Of a stretch of 64,000 bases of DNA, positions 16,802 to 25,710 are shown in pieces (positions within the stretch are counted from its first letter, which is position 1; each line of letters starts with the position of its first letter). The translations under genes were made by a program, and so were the position numbers. This DNA comes from TMED27 sp964350435 (GTDB taxonomy: Bacteria > Pseudomonadota > Alphaproteobacteria > Micavibrionales > Micavibrionaceae), in the NCBI GenBank assembly GCA_964350435.1, contig CAYGJS010000002.1:43069-107068 (forward strand), given 5' to 3'. The notes beneath the pieces were generated by a model, which made no database searches, was not told where the DNA came from, and saw only the letters and a program-made list of their open reading frames with translations.

Positions 16802-18648
16802 CCACCCGGAGTAGGCGCTGACGACGCAGGCGGCGGAGGTGACGATGCTGACGGAGCAGCTGCAGGCGGCGGAGGAGGAGGCAAAACCGGCTCTGATAAT
16901 TTTTCCAACCCGCTAACCTTACCCAACTCGGGAGCATCAAGCTCCGTCATTGTCACATAAAACCCCTCCCCCGCATCATTTGAAACAAAATAAGCCAGCG
17001 GTTTATTATCATCACCCAAAATCGCTTCTAAGGTCGGCGTATCATCCTTCAACAGCTCAACAAAATCATTTATATCCGCGTCACTCTTCAAAACGTTCAA
17101 TGACCCGCCTTTGCCAATCTTATAAACATCACCCTTATCCTTAAAAATATCCCCATCATCCGCACCGATCTCAACAGGGTGGCTATAGTTGAATCCCTCC
17201 GCTAAAGCCCCCTTAGCAACCAATTGAGGAACCGCCTCAGGCTCAACGTAAGGCGCAATAGGCGGAGAAGAAGGCACGGAAGGCACTGAAGGCACCGCGC
17301 CCCCTCCTGCCGCAGGAACAATATTCCCGGCATGCGGCGCTTCATACCCAACGCCCATCTCCATTCCCGGCGTCCTATTCACATAGGCTTCCATCCGCTC
17401 TTGAAACTCTTCCGGGGTTCTCGCCTTGGTATAAGGACTGACAATCTGCTCAAGCTTTCCAATCGCCTCCCCGCCAATAGCGGGATTCAAAGACCCCGGC
17501 GCCAGTGTCTTTAAATTGGCATATAATGTTTCCGCCAATCTATCCGGACTTTGTATCTGCGTTTGAAAAAGGCTTTGATTTTCCAGATGCGTCTTAAGCT
17601 CGGCCCGCTCTGCCGCAACCATAGGCGTATTCAAAACCCCTTGTCTCAGCATCTCCGCAATAATTGTTTCGGCCTCACCTCCATCAACATCAAACCCTTT
17701 TGACACTGCCGCCGCATGCGCCTTGAGTGCAATATATTCAGGATCGCGCTTATCCGCCGGCACGCCCTTGATATATCCAACCTCAATCATCCGCATCAAA
17801 AGCGTATCAAAATTAGGCACTACATCAATGCCGCCCTCGCGCGTAAAAAGAGGGAACGCATAAGGCCCCGTCCCCTGAAAAAAATCTGTGATAAGGCCAT
17901 GATCCCCCGAAGGAGCCTGCCACGAACTATATCCCACAGCACTATAAGGCGGCGCGGGCTCATCCGACATAAACTCTTCCCATTCACGCCCGCTCGCGCT
18001 CTGCATCAGAGCAAATGCACTCGCAAAATTTACATTCACATCAAGAACCGAAGGCTCCGCAACCTGAGGGTCTGTCACCATCGCCCCTAAAAGCATAGAC
18101 CCTAAGCCCGGCACAAACATATTCAACATCTCCGCCAACGACTGATACTCGTCCCTCAAATACCCCGCATTAAAATCATTGTGACCTGATGGATTCATCG
18201 TCGCCAAAAACACCGCCACAGATTGGTCCTGCCCATTGGACGGATTTTTAATTTTATAAGCCTCTATATTTTTGGCCGTTACCGCGTAATCGATTGCAGT
18301 CTTGGTAACGCCGCCTTCCTGATACTCTCGCTCAACAACACATTCTTCAAACATTTTGACAAGGGCGGTATCAACTCCCGCCGCCATGGGACCATTTTTT
18401 ATAATCCCATTTAACCCGGAAAAAAGATTTCTCGCAGTTGTCTCCGCATCAAATCGACCGGCATCATCCAACGCCAGATGCGCTAAAAGCACGCTCTCCA
18501 TGTTTCTGTAATTTTCCTGATTACCAATGAGGTCGCCCGTCAACCGCCGCAAGAAATGCTGTGCAAATTCCACATTTTCCTTATGCGGATCAACAGTCTG
18601 TGGCTCATCACCATCAGTTTGAAGCGTTTCTGTCCGCACTACCGCCAT
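16798..18648 (-). CDS. 616-residue protein of unknown function with proline-rich C-terminus
   Basis: No signal peptide and no membrane helix. Residues 1-430 are soluble, acidic and mostly helical, with no motif I recognise. About 435-480 is a low-complexity Pro/Ser/Val linker (PSVPSVPSSPP), then a compact region to about 580 (DIFKDKGDVYKIGKGG, LEAILGDDNKPLAYFVSND). The end is a poly-proline/alanine/serine tail. AAGGTG lies six bases before the ATG. A full CtrA-type box sits about 70 nt upstream in the divergent region. It is embedded in the exopolysaccharide locus, convergent with the export gene, so a link to surface assembly is possible but unproven. Confidence 0.6.
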   Translation of the reverse strand: MAVVRTETLQTDGDEPQTVDPHKENVEFAQHFLRRLTGDLIGNQENYRNMESVLLAHLALDDAGRFDAETTARNLFSGLNGIIKNGPMAAGVDTALVKMFEECVVEREYQEGGVTKTAIDYAVTAKNIEAYKIKNPSNGQDQSVAVFLATMNPSGHNDFNAGYLRDEYQSLAEMLNMFVPGLGSMLLGAMVTDPQVAEPSVLDVNVNFASAFALMQSASGREWEEFMSDEPAPPYSAVGYSSWQAPSGDHGLITDFFQGTGPYAFPLFTREGGIDVVPNFDTLLMRMIEVGYIKGVPADKRDPEYIALKAHAAAVSKGFDVDGGEAETIIAEMLRQGVLNTPMVAAERAELKTHLENQSLFQTQIQSPDRLAETLYANLKTLAPGSLNPAIGGEAIGKLEQIVSPYTKARTPEEFQERMEAYVNRTPGMEMGVGYEAPHAGNIVPAAGGGAVPSVPSVPSSPPIAPYVEPEAVPQLVAKGALAEGFNYSHPVEIGADDGDIFKDKGDVYKIGKGGSLNVLKSDADINDFVELLKDDTPTLEAILGDDNKPLAYFVSNDAGEGFYVTMTELDAPELGKVSGLEKLSEPVLPPPPPPAAAPSASSPPPPASSAPTPGG

Positions 18649-18716
18649 GTATCACACCTTCTATTACTCTGGCCGTTTGTTCTTCTGGCCTTTTGCCCTA
18701 TTATGTTTGAAAACAA

Positions 18717-18732
18717 TTAAGATAATCTTAAC
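18717..18732. promoter_or_regulatory. CtrA-type box
   Basis: TTAA, GATAATC, TTAAC: the full TTAA-N7-TTAAC consensus of the alphaproteobacterial cell-cycle regulator CtrA. It lies between the 616-residue gene (minus) and the GT2 gene (plus) and could control either. Confidence 0.6.
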
Positions 18733-18754
18733 GCCCCAAGAAAGTGCCCATTAA

Positions 18755-19570
18755 GTGACTGAAAAGAATCCGTTTTTCTCAATCGTGACAATTACCCGCA
18801 ACAACGCCGCTGGCCTGAAAAAAACCCGAGAATCGATTGAAGTCCAAAATTTCACAGATTTTGAATGGATCATCATCGACGGTGCGTCCACCGACGGCAG
18901 CTTCGAAATCCTGCAATCCTCAAACGCCACTTGGATCAGCGAACCCGACACCGGCATTTACAACGCCATGAACAAAGGGCTGGCGCGCAGCCAAGGGCAA
19001 TATATCCTCTTCCTCAATGCGGGCGACCGCCTCGCGGCCAAAGACACCCTCCAAAATCTTACCGCCCTGATAAACCACGAAGACTTCATCTACGGCGACG
19101 CCTTAGAAGACCAAAACGGACACCTCCACCCCAAACCCGCGCGCAAATCCGCACACCTAAAATTCGGCATGTTCACCCACCATCAGGCCATGCTCTATAA
19201 CCGCAAAGCCCTGCAAAACATAAATTATAATGAAACTTACAAAATCGCAGGTGACTATGATCTGACCGCGCGACTTTTGCAAAAAACCGGTAAAACCCTC
19301 TACGCCCCCTTCCCGATTTGCATCTTCGAAAGCGGCGGAATTTCGCAAACCAAAGCCATCCTTGGCCGTAGAGAACAATATAAAGTGCGAAAAAATTTAA
19401 AACTATGCGGGCCTATAACCAACACCTTAATTTTCATCGCACAAACTTTAATCTGGAATTTCAGGCAGCTTTGCCCGCGGCTTTACTGGCTTCTGAAATC
19501 ATCCGGTAATACCGCTGGCGAGAGCGCGCAAACGCCAGTCCCGCAGGCCCGTCCAAAAACCCCCGCTTAA
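18755..19570 (+). CDS. Glycosyltransferase family 2
   Basis: 271 residues from a GTG. The GT-A fold is clear: FFSIVTITRNNAAGL at the N-terminus, IIIDGASTDGS with a nucleotide-binding Asp, SEPDTGIYNAMNKG, and FLNAGDRL in the place of the DXD motif. The middle matches WcaA/colanic-type transferases (HHQAMLYNRKAL, then KIAGDYDLTARLL). It probably adds a sugar to a lipid-linked repeat unit at the inner membrane. The last ~35 residues (110 nt) overlap the convergent GT2 gene on the minus strand and form an Ala/Pro/Ser tail that is unlikely to be part of the enzyme core. Confidence 0.88.
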   Translation: MTEKNPFFSIVTITRNNAAGLKKTRESIEVQNFTDFEWIIIDGASTDGSFEILQSSNATWISEPDTGIYNAMNKGLARSQGQYILFLNAGDRLAAKDTLQNLTALINHEDFIYGDALEDQNGHLHPKPARKSAHLKFGMFTHHQAMLYNRKALQNINYNETYKIAGDYDLTARLLQKTGKTLYAPFPICIFESGGISQTKAILGRREQYKVRKNLKLCGPITNTLIFIAQTLIWNFRQLCPRLYWLLKSSGNTAGESAQTPVPQARPKTPA

Positions 19571-20300
19571 GGATATAGCTGTGAACAAATGCGACCGCCC
19601 CGCGAAACGGCAAGCTCCGAAACGCCCGCTTCATCCGCTGGCGCAAAGGCGACGGATCACTGGGCCACGCCCCCTTGCGGTTCATCCCCGCCTCCCACGC
19701 CGCATAACGCAAATGCCGGGCTTCCCACGCACCCGCATCCGCATCCGCCTCATGGATAACCGGATAATAAAGCGTCCCAATCTTCGCATCTTCAAACCCC
19801 GCCTTTAATACGGGCTGATAATGCCCCTCAATCTCGCCCATCCCCGGCAGATCAAGATCATCAACAATCGGAAATTCCATTTTATGACGATGAAACAGCG
19901 CGATTTTCTTATTCCAAAGCCCGCGATATAAAAGCGCACCATTAAAAACATACTGCCCGCTGACAAAAAACCCCGCCTCCGGCGTGCTTCCCGAAAGCCC
20001 TAACATCTCAATCTCATCCACCAGAAACGGCGTCACATACTCATCGGCGTCCACAAAAAACACCCACTCATGCGCGAGGCTCAAATTCTCCAGACACCAC
20101 CCCCGCTTTTTCGGATACTGCCCGTTCCAATGATAATCGACAACCTTCGCGCCAAGACTCTCAGCAAGAGCCAGCGTGCCGTCATCGCTCCCCGAATCCA
20201 CAACCCAAACATCATCAAAATTTTCCAGATATGTCAGACACTCGCCGATCCGCGAAGCCTCGTTCTTGGTCACAATAACCACACTGACAGGAATAGACAT
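19461..20300 (-). CDS. Glycosyltransferase family 2 (WaaE/KdtX-like)
   Basis: 279 residues from the ATG at 20300, 7 nt after the stop of the Wzz-like gene; longer starts would run into that gene. Motifs: SVVIVTKNEASRIGECL, WVVDSGSDDGT, then FFVDADEYVTP with the DXD-type metal site. The later part (RRRG-like segment ending GFLDGPAGLAFA) is typical of WaaE/KdtX glucosyltransferases and related GT2 enzymes that decorate LPS core or exopolysaccharide. Last gene of a five-gene minus-strand operon. Its 3' end overlaps the opposing GT2 gene by 110 nt. Confidence 0.88.
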   Translation of the reverse strand: MSIPVSVVIVTKNEASRIGECLTYLENFDDVWVVDSGSDDGTLALAESLGAKVVDYHWNGQYPKKRGWCLENLSLAHEWVFFVDADEYVTPFLVDEIEMLGLSGSTPEAGFFVSGQYVFNGALLYRGLWNKKIALFHRHKMEFPIVDDLDLPGMGEIEGHYQPVLKAGFEDAKIGTLYYPVIHEADADAGAWEARHLRYAAWEAGMNRKGAWPSDPSPLRQRMKRAFRSLPFRGAVAFVHSYILKRGFLDGPAGLAFARSRQRYYRMISEASKAAGKAA

Positions 20301-20307
20301 CGCGCCG

Positions 20308-21336
20308 CTATTCCGCCGCCTCGGAAAAACCGCTATCCCCGCGCCGTCGATCACGGCCGCGCGTTATTGGCTTTTCATTATTATTCAGACTATCACGCCT
20401 GATCCATTCCTGAATCCGGCGCTGATGCGGCGTAAGCGGCACATCCAGATCAAGCTCATCCTGAAAATCATCCTCCCGCCGCCGCTCTTGACGCGCACGA
20501 CCACGCATCGCATTCCGAACTGAAAACACAACAAACCCAAAAAACGCGCCGCTCAAGCCAAACGCCGCCAATACCAAAGGCACATTCGGCCACGAAAACT
20601 TCATCATCGGATAAGCCGTCTCTACAACCGCCGCCGCATAAGGCTGCTCGATCGACACCAGCATCTTCAACCGCTCCTGCTCCATCAACAAATCCGTCAA
20701 TGCCCGCCGATGCTCAGGGTTCAAAGTCTGGCCCAGCGCGCCCTGTAAATACGCAATTCGCTCATTCACATCCTTTCGCATCGCATGCCGAATCAAACCA
20801 TCCGTGGTTTCATGAAGCTTCCGCAAAAAAACCGCCGCAAAGGCTGGATTCTCATGCTCATAAGACAGCACTCTTAACGCACTCTCCCCCACTGGATCAA
20901 CATGCACCCGCCGCGCAATATATTCCGAAAGCTTCGCCGCATCCCACAAACGCTCATCCTTTTGAAACCGAAACGCCTTGTCATTTTCCAAACCGCCGCG
21001 AATCATATCATCCCGCAGCAACAGCTTCGCCACGCTCGCCCCGCGAAAAACGCTCTGAAACCGTGTAAAATTCATATCCGCAGAACTTTGAGACCTCACG
21101 CCATTCTGCCCCGCACGCACGCCTTGGGCTTGCATAGCTTCCATCGGACTGGCCGGCGCAATCACCATACGGGCTTCAACATGCTTCACCGCCAACCAGA
21201 CAAAAACGGCCGCCGACAGCATCCCCAGCACAAACCCAACAGCAATAAACCACCGCCCCCGCCAGATCTCTGACAGAACCTCTGCGAAACTTTGCTCACG
21301 GGAAAATCCCCGCATGTGTTCGATACGTATATCCAA
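20308..21336 (-). CDS. Wzz/GumC-type chain-length regulator without kinase domain
   Basis: 342 residues, from a TTG with AAGG eight bases upstream. Two membrane helices bracket the chain (about 30-52, FIAVGFVLGMLSAAVFVWLA; and about 247-275, VPLVLAAFGLSGAFFGFVVF), with a periplasmic helical body between them. This is the polysaccharide co-polymerase layout, and a PMMKFSWPNVPL segment before helix 2 fits the proline-rich Wzz motif. The cytoplasmic C-terminus is long, charged and lacks Walker motifs, so there is no fused tyrosine kinase. It sits between GT4 and GT2 genes with gaps under 10 nt. Confidence 0.82.
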   Translation of the reverse strand: MDIRIEHMRGFSREQSFAEVLSEIWRGRWFIAVGFVLGMLSAAVFVWLAVKHVEARMVIAPASPMEAMQAQGVRAGQNGVRSQSSADMNFTRFQSVFRGASVAKLLLRDDMIRGGLENDKAFRFQKDERLWDAAKLSEYIARRVHVDPVGESALRVLSYEHENPAFAAVFLRKLHETTDGLIRHAMRKDVNERIAYLQGALGQTLNPEHRRALTDLLMEQERLKMLVSIEQPYAAAVVETAYPMMKFSWPNVPLVLAAFGLSGAFFGFVVFSVRNAMRGRARQERRREDDFQDELDLDVPLTPHQRRIQEWIRRDSLNNNEKPITRGRDRRRGDSGFSEAAE

Positions 21337-21345
21337 AATTTTGCC

Positions 21346-22578
21346 TTACTTGTTCAGGCTACTCTCAACCAACATCTCCGCGCGCTCTATCCACGCCTTG
21401 ATCGATTCTTTCGACACAAAAACCCGCGCCGCGGCCTGCGCCCCTTCATAAGCCTTAAACCATTTATCACGATCCAACCGGTATTGTCTAATTTCTTCTG
21501 CCAAACGCTGCGGGTCACCCTGCCCAACCACACTGCCGGCGCCAAACTCGGTGATCACGAGACCCGTCTCGCTCATGCCCGGCCCCACCATCAAACACGG
21601 ACGATGCGCGGCAATCGCGGCGTAAATCTTCGACGGCACCACCATCCCCGCCGCTTCTTCCTTCATCGAGATCAGGTGCAAATCGCCGCTCTCCATAAGC
21701 TCCTTCAAACGGCTGACGGGTTGATAAGGCAGCAATCGGATATTCTCTATATGCCTGCGCGCCCGCTCGCGCGCAATTTGATCAAACCGCGGACCCTCAC
21801 CCACAAACACGAATTCAATTTCCGGATGCGTAGCGTTTAAAATCTCCGCCGCCCCGATTATCGTATCAATCGGATGCGCCAGCCCGATATTCCCCGCATA
21901 CAGCACTCGAAATTTCGGCCCGTATTTAAGCTGCTCTTCATGGCTTCGATGCCCGCTCGGCAAATCCCCACCAATCCCGCGCGATTCTTCCGCCTCTCCT
22001 TCAGGCCGTATCAATTCAAAATCCGGCCAATTCGGAATAAAGGTAATCTGCTGCTTATCAAACCCGTCATGCCCGAGATGCTGCGCCATACACCGCCCAA
22101 CAACAACAACCTTATCCGCCTTTTGCATCGCTCCGCGCGCCAGATTTTGCACAAACCGCATAATAAATCTCGGAAAACCACTCCCCAGCGCAGGCAAAAC
22201 ATCCGGATATAAATCCTGGCACCAATGCATATGACGATTTTTCTTAAACACCTGAAGAATTCGCCCCGCCAGCACCAACAAAGGCGGATCCGTCATCGTC
22301 ACCACCAAATGCGTTGCCGGCAACCGCATCGCCGCAAACAACAATTTCAACAATATCCAGAAATACGCCAAAACCCCGCTGGGATTTTGCACCGCCTTCA
22401 CCCGAATAACCCGCACCGCGCCATCACGCTCGCTCAAAGCCTTCGGCCCCGTCGTAATCACCGTGACCTGCCACCCTTCACGCGCAAAACTTCGCGCCAA
22501 ATCACTCAGGATTCGCCCCGTAGCCCCGCGCACAGGCGGATAAACGCGATTAATAAACACAATGGATGGTCTGCGCAT
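21346..22578 (-). CDS. Glycosyltransferase family 4 (WbuB/WcaI-like)
   Basis: 410 residues, GT-B fold. The N-terminal domain opens FINRVYPPVRGATGRILSDL, the acceptor-side motif of WbuB/WcaI-type transferases, followed by HWCQDLYPDV. The C-terminal domain has VLYAGNIGLAHPIDTIIGAA, FVFVGEGPRFDQI, and a PSKIYAAIAAHRPCLMV stretch in the place of the E-X7-E site. It likely transfers a sugar to a polyprenyl-linked intermediate for the exopolysaccharide. It lies between the polymerase-like gene (39-nt gap) and the Wzz gene (9-nt gap). Confidence 0.9.
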   Translation of the reverse strand: MRRPSIVFINRVYPPVRGATGRILSDLARSFAREGWQVTVITTGPKALSERDGAVRVIRVKAVQNPSGVLAYFWILLKLLFAAMRLPATHLVVTMTDPPLLVLAGRILQVFKKNRHMHWCQDLYPDVLPALGSGFPRFIMRFVQNLARGAMQKADKVVVVGRCMAQHLGHDGFDKQQITFIPNWPDFELIRPEGEAEESRGIGGDLPSGHRSHEEQLKYGPKFRVLYAGNIGLAHPIDTIIGAAEILNATHPEIEFVFVGEGPRFDQIARERARRHIENIRLLPYQPVSRLKELMESGDLHLISMKEEAAGMVVPSKIYAAIAAHRPCLMVGPGMSETGLVITEFGAGSVVGQGDPQRLAEEIRQYRLDRDKWFKAYEGAQAAARVFVSKESIKAWIERAEMLVESSLNK

Positions 22579-22617
22579 ATAATGAATTCTACGTTTGGAC
22601 TAGGGTATTTATCAAAA

Positions 22618-23877
22618 TTAAACCAACCCATCCTCACGTTCAATGCTTGAGCGCGTTTCACCATCCAAAAAGCGGGCATAACTATAAAGCGCAGGGATCA
22701 GCATCAAAACCACCCCGAAATCCAGCGACTTATAACTCGCATATAAAAACGTATCAATCGCCATCGCCCCGACCAGCGCAAGAACAACCACCCAGTGCCC
22801 TTTGATTTTGATCAAAAGTCCGACCAAACCGCCCAAATACGCAAAACTCAGCCCCACGCCGATCAAACCGGTTTTAAGCATCATCCCCGAAATCAAACTA
22901 TGCGTATAACCAATACGGATATCCGCCACCGCAGGCGAAGAAAAACGCGCCCCCCATCCCAAACCAAAGATCACGCCCAAAGGCTCCTCATTGACCGCCG
23001 CCCAAACCGCGCGCATTTCTTCAAACCGCATATTGACGCCGACCAACTCACTCTTACGACGAAGCGCGCCCCAAACCTCCCCCAAATCTGACAAAAACAG
23101 GCTCGCAACAACCGCCAAAACCAAAAACACAACCATCGCCCGCTTCGGATAATCAACAAATCTTCTCCCAAACAACACGGCGAATAACACAACAAACACC
23201 CCTATACTCGCCCTCTGCTGCGCTTCAATCATCGGCAAAACCGTGAGCAAACTAACCACCACCAACCCCGCCACCAAAGGCAAACACCGGAAACTAAACC
23301 GCGCCGTAAAAACCTGCAAAGCCAGCCCCGCCGAGACAAAAGCCACAAAAAACACGCTCGGCATATTGGCCAGATAATAAAGCTCTTGATTCTCACCAAA
23401 CACACCCAAACTCCGCAAACTAAACAGCAAGCCAATCCCCGCCGCCGCTATAGCCACAGGCTTGAAACTCTGCGGCTCACGCTCAAAACGCGCCGCCATA
23501 AAAACCGCCAGCATCATAAATAAAAACGGCACAATATCCCGCAGCATCGATAAAAGATCTGCCCCTGAAATCGCCCCCACCATAAACGGTACACTCACCC
23601 CGTAAACCAACAACGATGCACCCGCGCCGCGCCAAAAAGGAAGACCCTTAAAGGAGATAAAACCATAAGCTCCCGCACCAAGAACGCCCATAGCCAAACA
23701 CGCGCCAACCACCGCCTCAACAATCCCGAAAGTATCTGGCGTAGGCGATCCGAACGCCCCGTAAACCAAAAACCCGAAAACCAACAAAACCAGAGAAAAT
23801 TGAGAGAAAGAGGCTTGCATAACCCTGTGCACTACCCCATGTGAACCCTGTGTAATATCTGTGGATCGACTGTTCAT
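22618..23877 (-). CDS. Polytopic membrane protein, O-antigen polymerase/ligase-like
   Basis: 419 residues from the ATG at 23877, which has GGGAGTAAGGAT directly upstream, overlapping the stop of the TSUP gene. It has about 10-12 hydrophobic segments and a larger periplasmic loop (GVNMRFEEMRAVWAAVNEEPLGVIFGLGWGARF) before the last helices, with an IGYTHS motif. This is the usual arrangement in Wzy polymerases and WaaL ligases, and the neighbours (Wzz, GTs) agree. Sequence identity within the family is low, so polymerase versus ligase cannot be settled. Confidence 0.75.
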   Translation of the reverse strand: MNSRSTDITQGSHGVVHRVMQASFSQFSLVLLVFGFLVYGAFGSPTPDTFGIVEAVVGACLAMGVLGAGAYGFISFKGLPFWRGAGASLLVYGVSVPFMVGAISGADLLSMLRDIVPFLFMMLAVFMAARFEREPQSFKPVAIAAAGIGLLFSLRSLGVFGENQELYYLANMPSVFFVAFVSAGLALQVFTARFSFRCLPLVAGLVVVSLLTVLPMIEAQQRASIGVFVVLFAVLFGRRFVDYPKRAMVVFLVLAVVASLFLSDLGEVWGALRRKSELVGVNMRFEEMRAVWAAVNEEPLGVIFGLGWGARFSSPAVADIRIGYTHSLISGMMLKTGLIGVGLSFAYLGGLVGLLIKIKGHWVVVLALVGAMAIDTFLYASYKSLDFGVVLMLIPALYSYARFLDGETRSSIEREDGLV

Positions 23878-23881
23878 ATCC

Positions 23882-24724
23882 TTACTCCCAAATCTCCGAT
23901 CCCATCTTGATCGCCACAATTAAAAGAAACACTGCGAAAGCCTGCCGCAACCTTTTCGTCGGGATGATATGCGCCAAATGCACCCCCAGTGGCGCAAAGG
24001 CCATACTCATCGGCAATATGCACGCCAAAGCGAGCACGTTCACATACCCCAAAGAAAACGGTGGCCGCCCCTCATGCCCCCAACCAATAATGATAAACCC
24101 AATCGTCGCCGGAACGGCAATCACAACCCCTAAGGCCGCCGCACTGCCCACCGCTTTTCGCATCTCCACGCCCGTCATACTCATCAACGGCACATTCATC
24201 GAACCCCCGCCAATCCCCATAAGCGTAGACAAAAACCCGCAAAACACCCCGCCAACGGTGTAAAAACCCGCGCTCGGTCTCACCAACCGCCCCAAATGCT
24301 TGCCCAGATCAAACCCCAAAATGATCGCCATCGGCACCAACGAACATACAAAAATCATCTTCAAAATATACGCCGAAGCCCCCGCCGCAAACACACCCGC
24401 CAAGATACTGCCCACCACAACGCCTGCGCCAATACTGCGCACCAAACCAAAATCTACCGAGTGTCGCTTGAAATGTGATCGCGCCGAAATCGTCCCCGTA
24501 AAAATCACCGTCGCAATCGAAGTCCCGACGCACACATGCATAATATGCGCGTTGGCCATCCCCAGCAGTGAAAACACAAAATACAACCCCGGCACAAGCA
24601 CAAGCCCGCCGCCAATCCCAAGCAGCCCGGCGAGCAATCCCGTAAGGGCCCCCAAAGCCGAGAGCACTAAAAACAGCTCTAATAAATCAAATGATGTTGT
24701 AGTGAAAAAAATATCTAAATCCAT
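23882..24724 (-). CDS. TSUP-family (TauE/SafE) anion exporter
   Basis: 280 residues with about eight membrane helices. The two internal repeats of the family are visible: GLLAGLLGIGGGLVLVPGLYF near the N-terminus and GVFCGFLSTLMGIGGGSMNVPLM in the middle. TSUP proteins export sulfite, sulfoacetate or related anions. It is the first gene of the minus-strand exopolysaccharide operon, 4 nt from the polymerase-like gene; whether it serves polysaccharide sulfation or is just co-located is open. Confidence 0.9.
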   Translation of the reverse strand: MDLDIFFTTTSFDLLELFLVLSALGALTGLLAGLLGIGGGLVLVPGLYFVFSLLGMANAHIMHVCVGTSIATVIFTGTISARSHFKRHSVDFGLVRSIGAGVVVGSILAGVFAAGASAYILKMIFVCSLVPMAIILGFDLGKHLGRLVRPSAGFYTVGGVFCGFLSTLMGIGGGSMNVPLMSMTGVEMRKAVGSAAALGVVIAVPATIGFIIIGWGHEGRPPFSLGYVNVLALACILPMSMAFAPLGVHLAHIIPTKRLRQAFAVFLLIVAIKMGSEIWE

Positions 24725-24773
24725 CGATATGGATTAGCACATTTGCGCGCAAGCAAGATAGAAAGAACAGAAT

Positions 24774-25463
24774 TTAAGAACCGGAATTAAAAACGCTCTT
24801 TTTCTTAACCTTTACGGTTTTTTGTTGAACACCCCCGGATTTCTTCCACCCAGAGTGTGTAACATCAGCCGCACTCTCAACAGGCTGAAATGCCCCCCTT
24901 GCCGAACCTTGAGAGGCCGCCATCGCCTTCTCCGTCTTCGGAACATCGACAGCAAACCCATACGCATCAAAATTTTTCTGCAGCTTCAAAGCCGCCTGCT
25001 CAAAAGAAACCGCCGAATCAGCTTGCACCCCCTGATACCCGCTATGCTGCGGCTGATTCCGCAGTTTTTTCTCCAAAGCAGGGATAAGCTGCGCCTTACG
25101 CTGAAGCATCACACCATACTGAACGGAATGCCTCGCCTGTGCATATGCAATTTTTTCTTCAAGGGTTTGCGGCGTCCGCCCGCTTTTTTGCCAATATTCG
25201 TAACTCTTGATTTGCTCTTTGTTAAACTTGATCTCCTGAACGAGTTTCAGTTTATCTTTGTATTTAACCGTCGATTTCTTTTTCGATTTGCTGGAATGCC
25301 CCTTCGGCGCAACGAACAATTTCGTCTTGCCGGTCTTTTCACCTTCTTTTGCGCCGCCTTGTGATTTCTTGATAAACAACTGCTGCGCTTCCGCAGGCAT
25401 ATTCATGGCAAAAACCCCACCGAGAAAAAACGCCAAAATTGCCAGTGCATAGATTCTAAACAT
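24774..25463 (-). CDS. Secreted basic protein of unknown function
   Basis: 229 residues. A signal peptide is likely (IYALAILAFFLGGVFA, cleavage after the AEA at about 26). The mature chain is very lysine-rich (KSKKKSTVKYKDKLKL) with a helical middle (ALEKKLRNQPQ, FEQAALKLQKNFDAYG) and a disordered basic end (KKKSVFNSGS). There are no cysteines after the signal and no known domain. GAGGGATTT precedes the ATG. It is divergent from the gene at 25711, with a CtrA-type box between. Confidence 0.6.
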   Translation of the reverse strand: MFRIYALAILAFFLGGVFAMNMPAEAQQLFIKKSQGGAKEGEKTGKTKLFVAPKGHSSKSKKKSTVKYKDKLKLVQEIKFNKEQIKSYEYWQKSGRTPQTLEEKIAYAQARHSVQYGVMLQRKAQLIPALEKKLRNQPQHSGYQGVQADSAVSFEQAALKLQKNFDAYGFAVDVPKTEKAMAASQGSARGAFQPVESAADVTHSGWKKSGGVQQKTVKVKKKSVFNSGS

Positions 25464-25577
25464 ACCAAAAATCCCTCAATACCTTACACTTTCCAGTATA
25501 GCAGAAACCACATGAAAATATCAAAGAAACATTGAAAACCAAGGCGTTGTGAATAGGCCGAAAACTTTTTATCAAAA

Positions 25578-25596
25578 TTAAGTCTTCCTTAACCAT
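25578..25596. promoter_or_regulatory. CtrA-type box
   Basis: TTAAGTCTTCCTTAACCAT: TTAA-N7-TTAA plus the CCAT extension often seen in alphaproteobacterial CtrA sites. It is in the 247-nt divergent region between two genes of unknown function, about 115 nt from each start. Confidence 0.65.
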
Positions 25597-25710
25597 TTCG
25601 GGTGATTATAGGGGTAATTTCGATGATAACGAAAAGAAATGCGAAGGCCCAAAACGCCCAAGCACCAAGTCAAAAACGGTAATATGTGTAATATAGAGGA
25701 GTAGGTAGCT

